A DNA stretch of 64,000 nt, taken from Modicisalibacter muralis (lineage in GTDB: Bacteria > Pseudomonadota > Gammaproteobacteria > Pseudomonadales > Halomonadaceae). Both the position numbers and the translations under genes were made by a program. The notes under the pieces are model-generated. The model was not told where the DNA came from, ran no database searches, and worked only from the letters and a program-made list of their open reading frames with translations. This document shows, piece after piece, positions 55,531 through 62,792 of the stretch (positions within the stretch are counted from its first letter, which is position 1; every line of letters starts with the position of its first letter). The stretch is taken from the NCBI RefSeq assembly GCF_900102945.1, contig NZ_FNGI01000001.1, forward strand, positions 186,001-250,000, given 5' to 3'.

Positions 55531-57044
55531 TGGAAACCATCAATTATCTCATCGATGGGTTCGGTGTCGCCCTAGCGCCGCATAACCTGATGTTCGCCTT
55601 GATCGGTGCCTTTTTGGGAACCCTGATCGGTGCGCTGCCAGGGCTGGGTCCGGCCAATGGCGTGGCAATCCTGATTCCGCTGGCCTTTACTCTCGGCCTG
55701 CGTCCCGAAACCGCTTTGATCATGCTGACTGCCGTTTATGCCGGGGCGATGTACGGCGGACGCATTTCATCGATTCTGCTGAATATTCCCGGTGACGAGC
55801 CGGCGATGATGACGTGTCTCGATGGTTACCCGATGGCCAAGCAGGGGCGTGCCGCCGAGGCACTGGTGATTTCCGCCGTGGCCTCGTTCATGGGCAGTTT
55901 GATCGCCACCATCGGGTTGATACTGCTGGCGCCGTTGCTGGCGGATTTCGCGCTGACTTTCGGTCCGGCGGAATATTTCGCCTTGTTCGTGTTGGCTTTC
56001 GCCACGCTGGGCGGCATCACTGGCAAGAATCCGGTGAAGACCATTCTCGCCGCGTCGATCGGGTTGATCATCGCCACCGTGGGCATCGATATTTCCACCG
56101 GCACCCAGCGCTTTACGTTCGGCGTGCTGAAACTTTACGAAGGCGTCGACTTCATCATTGCCATCGTCGGCCTGTTCGCCATCTCCGAATTGTTGTTCTT
56201 TATCGAGGAGCGTGCCGGCGCGGGACGCGAAGCGATCAAGGTCAACAAACTCAAGCTGTCGTGGAAGGATATCGTGCATGTGCTGCCGACCACCCTGCGT
56301 GGCAGCGTGCTCGGCTTCGTCGCCGGCGTGTTGCCGGGCGCCGGTGCCTCGCTGGGCAGCTTCATCGCCTATACCCTGGAAAAGAAGGTACTGGGCAAGA
56401 AGGGCCGCTTCGGCGAGGGCGACCCGCGTGGCGTGGCCGCGCCGGAATCCGGCAATAACGGCGCCTCCAGTGGTGCGCTGGTACCGATGCTGACCCTGGG
56501 TGTGCCGGGCAGCGGCACTACCGCAGTGCTATTGGCGATGCTGATTTCGTTCAATATCACGCCTGGGCCGCTGATGTTTACCCAGAATGCGGATATCGTC
56601 TGGGGGGTGATTGCGGCGCTGCTGATCGGCAACTTCCTGTTGCTGTTGTTGAACATCCCGTTGATCGGCATCTTCGTCAGGCTGTTGTCGGTGCCGCCGA
56701 TGTATCTGCTGCCGATGGTCACGATGATCGCCTTCGTGGGGATCTACGCGATCAGCCACTCGACGTTCGATCTGTATTTCATGATTGCCTTTGGAATCGG
56801 TGGCTACCTGCTGCGCAAGCTGGAAATTCCGTTGGTTCCGGTCATCCTGGGGCTGCTACTGGGTCCGGAAATGGAGAAGAACCTGCGCCACGCGATGCAG
56901 CTTTCCAACGGCGACTGGACCGTCCTGTGGGGCAGTGGTCTGGCGATCGGCCTGTGGGCCGTGGCAATTCTGGGTCTGGTGCTGCCGGTGTTCGTCGGCC
57001 CGATGCTGCGCCGACGCATGAAAGCTGGCGTCCAGTCGGACTGA
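55530..57044 (+). CDS. tctA: Tripartite tricarboxylate transporter large membrane subunit TctA
   Basis: 504-aa protein with about twelve membrane segments. The TctA signatures are GTLIGALPGLGPANGVAIL (near the N-terminus), GDEPAMMTCLDGYPMAKQGRA and EKKVLGKKGRFGEGDPRGVAAPESGNN with the GVAAPE loop. It energises Na+- or H+-coupled import of citrate-like tricarboxylates with TctB and TctC. An intrinsic terminator follows 31 bases after the stop. Confidence 0.95.
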   Translation: METINYLIDGFGVALAPHNLMFALIGAFLGTLIGALPGLGPANGVAILIPLAFTLGLRPETALIMLTAVYAGAMYGGRISSILLNIPGDEPAMMTCLDGYPMAKQGRAAEALVISAVASFMGSLIATIGLILLAPLLADFALTFGPAEYFALFVLAFATLGGITGKNPVKTILAASIGLIIATVGIDISTGTQRFTFGVLKLYEGVDFIIAIVGLFAISELLFFIEERAGAGREAIKVNKLKLSWKDIVHVLPTTLRGSVLGFVAGVLPGAGASLGSFIAYTLEKKVLGKKGRFGEGDPRGVAAPESGNNGASSGALVPMLTLGVPGSGTTAVLLAMLISFNITPGPLMFTQNADIVWGVIAALLIGNFLLLLLNIPLIGIFVRLLSVPPMYLLPMVTMIAFVGIYAISHSTFDLYFMIAFGIGGYLLRKLEIPLVPVILGLLLGPEMEKNLRHAMQLSNGDWTVLWGSGLAIGLWAVAILGLVLPVFVGPMLRRRMKAGVQSD

Positions 57045-57075
57045 GGCGCCGAGCCTCTTGAACGACTAATCGGAT

Positions 57076-57106
57076 GACCCCGGCAGTGCGCGCTGCCGGG
57101 GTCTTT
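57076..57106 (+). terminator. Intrinsic terminator of tctCBA
   Basis: GACCCCGGCAG and CTGCCGGGGTC make a perfect 11-bp stem with a 6-nt loop, followed by TTTCATT. Confidence 0.88.
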
Positions 57107-57138
57107 CATTGAAGGGGAAGCATGGCAGGGAGGCGCGC

Positions 57139-58176
57139 TTGGTTTCATCGACGCTAACGTCAATGCTGCGCTCACTGGGGGTGGGCATCATAGGCGGGCT
57201 GGTGTTTCAGCTTGCGGGTATGCCGCTGGCATGGATGCTAGGGCCGCTGGTGGCCAATCTGGTGGTGTCGGTGCGCGGCGTCGAGGTGCGCATTCCCGAA
57301 CGAATGCGCGAATTGTTCCTCGGCGTGCTGGGGTTGGTGCTGGGTAGCCAGGTGACGCCGGCGCTGGCGCACCGCGTATTGGACTGGCCGATATCGGCGG
57401 CGTTGCTGCTGCTGGGCGTGTTTTGTTCCACCGCGCTGGCCGCCGCCTGGTATCGATATTGCGGGTTCGATCGGGTGAGCGCATGGTTCGCCTCGGCACC
57501 GGGGGCGATGACCGCAATGGTGTTGATGGCCGACAAGGTGGGCGGCGACCCTCAGCGCATCTCGGTGGCTCAGTCGCTGCGGGTCATTCTGGTCATTCTG
57601 ATCTTGCCGCCGTTATTCTGGACCTTCGAGGGTGCCGCGCCGGCTGACACCGCTTCGGTCGATCGGCACCAGGATCTCTGGCTATTGCTGATATTGCCGC
57701 TGATCGTTCCACTGGGGCGCTGGCTGCGCCTGCCGACACCTGCGCTGCTGGCGCCGTTGTTCGTGGCGGTAGCGCTGGGCATCGGTGGCGTCGCCAGCTT
57801 GCATTTGCCTGGTTGGGGTATGAATACGATGCTCTGGGTGTTGGGCTGCGCGATTGGCTCGCGTTTCAAGGGGCTCTCGGGCAGGCGCTTGGGGCGTTAT
57901 GTCTGGCAGGCCGGCGTGGCGACCGCGTTGGCACTCTGCGTGCTGGCGGTATTCGCCGAGCTGATTCATCGCGCGGTGGGTGTGCCTCGCGACGTCGCGT
58001 TGCTGGCCCTGGCGCCCGGCGGGATCGGTGAAATGGCGATCGTCGCCGTGGCGCTGGGCCTGGACCCGATGTTCGTGGCGTTCCACCACTTGCTGCGCAT
58101 GGTCGCCTTGATGATCGTTGCACCGTTGTGGGCGCGTTGGCTGAGCCGACACGCCCAGAGCGACCGAGACGACTAG
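57139..58176 (+). CDS. AbrB-family integral membrane protein
   Basis: 345-aa protein with about ten membrane segments in two repeats of the AbrB/ammonia-monooxygenase-like family (GGLVFQLAGMPLAWMLGPLVANL in the first, APGGIGEMAIVAVALGLDPMFVAFHHLLRM in the second). It is not the AbrB transition-state DNA-binding regulator. I chose TTG at 57139, five bases after AGGGAGG; the TTG at 57109 has no ribosome site. Such genes often sit beside tct operons, but a terminator separates it here. Function unknown. Confidence 0.85.
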   Translation: MVSSTLTSMLRSLGVGIIGGLVFQLAGMPLAWMLGPLVANLVVSVRGVEVRIPERMRELFLGVLGLVLGSQVTPALAHRVLDWPISAALLLLGVFCSTALAAAWYRYCGFDRVSAWFASAPGAMTAMVLMADKVGGDPQRISVAQSLRVILVILILPPLFWTFEGAAPADTASVDRHQDLWLLLILPLIVPLGRWLRLPTPALLAPLFVAVALGIGGVASLHLPGWGMNTMLWVLGCAIGSRFKGLSGRRLGRYVWQAGVATALALCVLAVFAELIHRAVGVPRDVALLALAPGGIGEMAIVAVALGLDPMFVAFHHLLRMVALMIVAPLWARWLSRHAQSDRDD

Positions 58177-58188
58177 CTTGTCAGAGGA

Positions 58189-60225
58189 TTAGCCGGGCAC
58201 CGTTTCCTGGCCGTCATCCGCTTGCAGGCCCGTCTCGGGTAAACGGTCCCTACCCCAACTGCGCTGTATCTTGTCGATTACCGTATGCACGTACTGCGTT
58301 TCGACCTGGGTGGGATCGCCTGGCTCGAGCGGATCGTAATGAAAGATATAGACGCGCGACACGAAGTCCTCGAAGGGCAGCGAGGCTTCGCCGAAGCGCT
58401 CGCCATTCCCCGCGGTGCTGACTACCACGCCGTCGCCCCAGTCCTGGCCGCTGTCGTTGTTGGGATTGTAGAAATACATGCGCATGACCTGTTGTGGGTC
58501 GAGGCTCACGCGTAGCAATGTGATGGCGTGCCAGCCGATGAAGCGGGCGGCGCTGTCAGTGACCGCGATGCCGGCAGGCTGTGGATGGATCAGCGGCTGA
58601 TTGCCGTTGAAGTAGGGGTGATAGCTGGCATAGAAATAGCGCAGGAAGTCGTCGAGTTGGTGCAGTTTGCCGGTGGCGACATCGACCGCGATGCGAAAGC
58701 CGCGACCGGCCCACCAACCATGGAACTCGGGGTTGATCCAGCGATGCGGGTCTTCGCTGCGACCCACGCAGCGTCGGCCCATCTCGACGTAGATGCGATC
58801 CAGATGCGGAACCACCAATAGCGATACCGGATCGAGATCGAATGGCAATCCCTTGGCGACGCCTTCCAGGTTCTCGCGGGACGAAACCGGCTGCCCTTCG
58901 AAGTGCATGATGATTTCGTCATCACGGGTCGCCCAGGCGACCATCTGCAGCAAGTAATCGGGATCGTTATAGGCCCACATCGACAGCGCGCGCGCCGACT
59001 GGCAGGTCGGATTGTTGCCCTGACCGACACCCAGCGGCTGGCCGAGCATGCATAGCACGCCTTCCATCAGTCGCGCGTTCGGCGCGGGAGTGTTGCCGAA
59101 GGCGAGAATCAGCCGTTGCTGGGAGTAGGGCGACAGCGGCAGGGCGACCTGGCGCCACAGTGCCGGCGCCACGGGCGGCTGGTAAAGGATGCCGCGTTCG
59201 AGCAGCAGCGCCAGGCCATACACGGCTTGGCTGGTCTGCGGGTGCACGCCGAGATCGATCATGGCGTGAACCAGTTCGCGGTAGCACAGCAGGCAGTCGC
59301 GTCCGGTGCTCGACAGCCCCATGGCTTCGGCCAGCAAGTGCTCGCCGTGGTTCAGCAGGTGGCGTAGCAGCACGGTGTGATAGGGCGAAACCAGGCCGGT
59401 ATCGTGCATGGCGCGGGCAAAGCCGGTCGCTTCATATTGCAGCGCGGCGGTGTCCATGCTGCCCAGGCGTTCGAGATAGGCATCCAGCCCCGGGTCTTCG
59501 CGGCAACCATGCGTGGTGCCGAACAGACTGCTGATCAGCCGATCGGCGCCCTGGCCGCTATTGCCAAGATCGATCTCCGGATTGGCGCGGCAGGTCGCGA
59601 TCTGCAGAATCATCTGTTTGACCGAGTCGACCTGGATCGGACGCTGCTGGAGGATCCGCCAGATTTCATCGACCAGTTGGTCGATGACATGCTCGTAACC
59701 GATGCCCTCGGCCAGATGCCGATACAGGGCGCGAGTGAGTAGTGCCAGATCGCCCTGTTGGGTACGCTCCGTTTCACTGGGTGGCGTGAACAGCAGTTCG
59801 AGATTCAGCGCCAGCACTTGTGTCAGGTAATGGTGGGCCTGCTCCGTGGAAATGCCGGCATGCAGATACGTACCGTGTGCCACCGCCAGCAGGCGCAATT
59901 CGCTGAGCGCCTCCATCACCACCGTTTCCGACGTGCCGGATTGCAATGAATGCCTGGCCAGCGACGGAATCAGAATCTGCGGAAAAGCCCAGTCCGAGCC
60001 ATTGAAGATGCCGGCAGCCTCAATGTCGGGCGCACGTTGCTCGAGCGCAGCACAGCCGCCTTCCAGCATCAAGACTCGTCGCGCCACCGTCAGCACGCGA
60101 CCGGTTTTCAGTGGCTTGGCGAAGTCCTTGGTTCTGGCAAGGATAGCCACCGCCTCGTCCAGGTTGTCCAGCAGCTTCTCCAAGCTGCCGGACACATTGA
60201 CGCTACGCTCATCGTTGGTAGTCAA
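58189..60225 (-). CDS. Large protein of unknown function, possible Cys-His-Asn catalytic domain
   Basis: 678-aa soluble protein with no recognised family. Residues 1-380 are helical, with cysteines but no clear motif. The C-terminal half has NNPTCQSARALSMWAYN (Cys408), GWHAITLLRV (His566) and YFYNPNNDSGQDWGDG (Asn587-Asp591), in an order like papain-type or transglutaminase-like enzymes. This is a visual inference. It starts at TTG 60225 with AAGGAG five bases upstream, 35 bases after the ATP-grasp gene on the same strand, so the two are almost certainly co-transcribed. Confidence 0.6.
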   Translation of the reverse strand: MTTNDERSVNVSGSLEKLLDNLDEAVAILARTKDFAKPLKTGRVLTVARRVLMLEGGCAALEQRAPDIEAAGIFNGSDWAFPQILIPSLARHSLQSGTSETVVMEALSELRLLAVAHGTYLHAGISTEQAHHYLTQVLALNLELLFTPPSETERTQQGDLALLTRALYRHLAEGIGYEHVIDQLVDEIWRILQQRPIQVDSVKQMILQIATCRANPEIDLGNSGQGADRLISSLFGTTHGCREDPGLDAYLERLGSMDTAALQYEATGFARAMHDTGLVSPYHTVLLRHLLNHGEHLLAEAMGLSSTGRDCLLCYRELVHAMIDLGVHPQTSQAVYGLALLLERGILYQPPVAPALWRQVALPLSPYSQQRLILAFGNTPAPNARLMEGVLCMLGQPLGVGQGNNPTCQSARALSMWAYNDPDYLLQMVAWATRDDEIIMHFEGQPVSSRENLEGVAKGLPFDLDPVSLLVVPHLDRIYVEMGRRCVGRSEDPHRWINPEFHGWWAGRGFRIAVDVATGKLHQLDDFLRYFYASYHPYFNGNQPLIHPQPAGIAVTDSAARFIGWHAITLLRVSLDPQQVMRMYFYNPNNDSGQDWGDGVVVSTAGNGERFGEASLPFEDFVSRVYIFHYDPLEPGDPTQVETQYVHTVIDKIQRSWGRDRLPETGLQADDGQETVPG

Positions 60226-60260
60226 ACAAACTCCTTATTGCCATCCAGATAGATGGCGGA

Positions 60261-61484
60261 TCAGACGTAGAAGTCCAGATCTTCCTGGTGCTTAAGCAGG
60301 TCACGCATGCGATGCGGATCGTCGCCGAAGAAGTATACCAGCCCCCAGTGCGTTCCAAACGCCGTACGCTTGGTCACCGTCTCTTCGAGCGGTGAAGTCA
60401 GTTCGTGGGACTCGAAGTATTCATGCTGCTCGGTTTCCTCGGGAATTTCGAGCTTGCTGACCACGCGGCGGCGCGGGTAGACCCCGAAACAGCCGGCATG
60501 ACCCTTGGCATCGACCACTTCGCGAGGGAAGAACGCGGTGATTTCCTCCTCGGTGGTCTTGGGATCGAATGCCAGTACCATGCCCTGATAGGCATTGAAG
60601 CCATAGGCGCGCTCCAGCAACTCGAAGACCTTGAAGCCGGGCGGGCGGTAGGCAACCTCGCCGAAGTACATCTCGCCATCGCTGGTGACGAAGTATTCGG
60701 GGTGAATGAAGCCGAACTCGATATCGAAGGTCTTGATCAGCTTCTCGATCTGCCGGGTGATGGCATCGCGATACCTCTCGAGCTCCGGCGTGGCCGGGAC
60801 GAACACCGAATAGCCTAGGGTCACGTACTCGGAGATATTGAGAAAGCGAATCTTGCCATCGTGAACCCAGGCCTCCACGGCGAATTCCCAGCCGTCCAGG
60901 TGGCTTTCCATCAGCACCGGGAATTCCTCGTCGGGGATCGTATCCACCTCGTCTGGCGTGCGGATCACCCGATGCCCCAGGCAGCCGGCCTTGTCGAAGG
61001 CCTTGAGGTGAATCGGGTCGTTGGGGTCGCCATCCAGCTTGAGCAGGGTCTGATTGACCCGCTTGAGAAAACGGATGACATCGCCCTTGTCATGGGCTTC
61101 CTCGAAGATACCGACACGAATGCCGCCAAGCTGCGCGCGGCGCTTCATCAATGCCTTGTCGCGAAACAGAATCGATTGACCGAACAGGCGCGGATTGTCG
61201 AGCAGCACCGCGTTGATGGCGCCTGCCCACTCGACCGTTTCCTCGAACAGTGGGATGGCGACATCCACACCTTCTTCCTTGAGGCGCTGCGCTATTTCCA
61301 TGGAGCGGTCGTTCAGACGCTCGAAGTTCCAGGGTAAATAGGGAATGTCGTGTTCCTTGCAATAATCCTCCGCCCACTCGGGAGCCACGACTATGTAGCG
61401 CCGGTCGAAGCGGTCGATGGCTTCGATGGCGTTCAGGCTCCAGCCGAGAATGGCAACGTAGCCCTTGCTGTTGTCCTTGGTCAT
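60261..61484 (-). CDS. ATP-grasp domain ligase, unassigned
   Basis: 407-aa ATP-grasp protein. GYVAILGWSLNAIEAI begins the pre-ATP-grasp fold. HLKAFDKAGCLG carries the ATP-contacting lysine loop, EFPVLMESHLDGWEFAVEAWVHDG is the typical strand-turn region, and FIHPEYFVTSDGEMYFGEVAYRPPG holds the metal-binding Glu/Asn-type end. ATP-grasp enzymes join a carboxylate to an amine or thiol; the substrate is unknown. The ATG at 61484 has AAGGAG nine bases upstream. The next gene, a putative Cys-His-Asn protein, lies 35 bases on. Confidence 0.85.
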   Translation of the reverse strand: MTKDNSKGYVAILGWSLNAIEAIDRFDRRYIVVAPEWAEDYCKEHDIPYLPWNFERLNDRSMEIAQRLKEEGVDVAIPLFEETVEWAGAINAVLLDNPRLFGQSILFRDKALMKRRAQLGGIRVGIFEEAHDKGDVIRFLKRVNQTLLKLDGDPNDPIHLKAFDKAGCLGHRVIRTPDEVDTIPDEEFPVLMESHLDGWEFAVEAWVHDGKIRFLNISEYVTLGYSVFVPATPELERYRDAITRQIEKLIKTFDIEFGFIHPEYFVTSDGEMYFGEVAYRPPGFKVFELLERAYGFNAYQGMVLAFDPKTTEEEITAFFPREVVDAKGHAGCFGVYPRRRVVSKLEIPEETEQHEYFESHELTSPLEETVTKRTAFGTHWGLVYFFGDDPHRMRDLLKHQEDLDFYV

Positions 61485-61624
61485 GGCAATTTCTCCTTGT
61501 GGGTACAAGCAAGATGCCGCGAAAAGTGTATGTAGCGTTGAGCGCGCGGCATCGTTTCACATGCTACCAGTAGCTTAGCTCATCCAGCGAACAGCTAGCC
61601 TCGACGGCCCGGGTGCCGGCAGGC

Positions 61625-61653
61625 TTGCCGCTGTCATTGCGCGCTGTTATAGT
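61625..61653 (+). promoter_or_regulatory. Promoter likely driving the 4.5S RNA gene
   Basis: TTGCCG (61625-61630), a 17-bp spacer and TATAGT (61648-61653), followed by the GC-rich discriminator GCCGGCGCG. It is about 119 bases before the mature RNA, longer than the short leader in E. coli. No closer promoter is visible. Confidence 0.6.
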
Positions 61654-61771
61654 GCCGGCGCGCTCAAGCCAAGTGACTGATGACTCACGCTTGTTTGAGC
61701 CTCTCGGTAACTGCCGGTCGATCCAAGAATCCATGGGTAAAAAGATTCGATCGAGAACACCGAGACGACTG

Positions 61772-61885
61772 TGGTGGCCCTATCGGTCCTCCCGCAACGC
61801 TAAACTGCGAACCCCGCCAGGCCCGGAAGGGAGCAACGGTAGTGGTGGCTGCGTGTGCCGGGATGTGGCTGGTGGGGCCGCCTCC
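61772..61885 (+). ncRNA. ffs: 4.5S signal recognition particle RNA
   Basis: Small-type SRP RNA. Domain IV is clear: CCAGGCCCGGAAGGGAGCA contains the GGAA tetraloop and the symmetric internal loop that bind Ffh. CCTCCCGCAACGC upstream and GCGTGTGCCGGGATG downstream match E. coli 4.5S RNA. The ends GGTGGCC (61773 onward) and GGCCGCC pair to close the hairpin. Ends are approximate by a few bases. Followed by TCCATTTT. Confidence 0.93.
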
Positions 61886-61910
61886 ATTTTGGGCCCGGTA
61901 TTCCTCTCGG

Positions 61911-61935
61911 CTCATCGATTCGCCAACCGCTTGCG
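61911..61935 (+). repeat. 25-bp direct repeat, left copy
   Basis: Contains TCGATTCGCCAACCGCT (17 identical bases) and matches the copy at 62533-62557 at 23 of 25 positions. It lies just after the 4.5S RNA gene and before the GNAT gene. Confidence 0.7.
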
Positions 61936-62106
61936 AACTGGTTCCTGCCGCGCGTATCCAGCCGCCACTTCTCCCTTCGATTATCCTAATAGACATTCGA
62001 CCGTTATCATGTGAGCGATACTGCGGACGTTCGAATTGATGGAAAGCCCTCGGCGTGGATATCGGCGCATACGCCACACCCTCTCCAAGCTCGAATAGGG
62101 ATGAAC

Positions 62107-62529
62107 ATGACGGACGACGGTTACGCATTGGTCCACGAACCCCCTGAGGTCGAAGTCTATCTGAGGCTTCGTCGAGAAGCCGGAATGAACGAGCGAAGCG
62201 CGCCGGGTGCCGGGCGTGGTCTACCCAATAGCCTCTTTGCCGTGCAAGTGACCTATCAGGGCGAGACCGTCGGCATGGGACGAGTGGTCGGTGACGATGG
62301 CTGCTTCTATCAGGTGGTGGATATCGCCGTGAAGCCCGCCCATCAAGGGCAGGGACTGGGGAAACGCATCATGGGCGAGATTCGCGATTACATTCTGCGG
62401 ACAGCCCCGCCCAATGCCTTCGTCAGCCTGATGGCCGATGGGGAAGCCCATAGGCTCTATGCCCAGTTCGGTTTCAGACCCACGCACTCCCTCGGCATGG
62501 GCTGGTACCCTAACCTCATCTCCGATTGA
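62107..62529 (+). CDS. GNAT-family N-acetyltransferase
   Basis: 140-aa protein. The acetyl-CoA site is VVDIAVKPAHQGQGLGKRIMGEI (R/Q-x-x-G-x-G/A-type), with the C-terminal LYAQFGFRPTHSLGMGWY core as in small YhhY/PanZ-like members. The substrate is unknown. The ATG at 62107 has AGGG six bases upstream; one at 62101 is two codons earlier. The gene is bracketed by a 25-bp direct repeat. Confidence 0.87.
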   Translation: MTDDGYALVHEPPEVEVYLRLRREAGMNERSAPGAGRGLPNSLFAVQVTYQGETVGMGRVVGDDGCFYQVVDIAVKPAHQGQGLGKRIMGEIRDYILRTAPPNAFVSLMADGEAHRLYAQFGFRPTHSLGMGWYPNLISD

Positions 62530-62532
62530 ACT

Positions 62533-62557
62533 CTCGTCGATTCGCCAACCGCTAGCG
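62533..62557 (+). repeat. 25-bp direct repeat, right copy
   Basis: Matches 61911-61935 at 23 of 25 positions. It begins 4 bases after the GNAT stop and contains the palindrome ACCGCTAGCGGT, extending to 62560. Confidence 0.7.
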
Positions 62558-62792
62558 GTGCTTGTCGATTGCCGATGCTATGCCGCGTAACACACGGCCT
62601 CCTGGGGCGGTGAAAGCCCGGCACTGACACCGGCCTACGTTTGCCCACAAGGGCGAACCGGTAATGAGGCATCAATGAAATCGAACTCTTGAATGTCTCG
62701 AGGTCTTGCTGGAGGCAATTATTCTTGGATGCGACGTGATATGTCGCTTATAGGGACGATACTCGGTTCATTACATTGCACGGGAGAATGTC

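Noticed and set aside
57139-58176. AbrB transition-state DNA-binding regulator
   Set aside because: The protein is an integral membrane protein. The name refers to an unrelated family.
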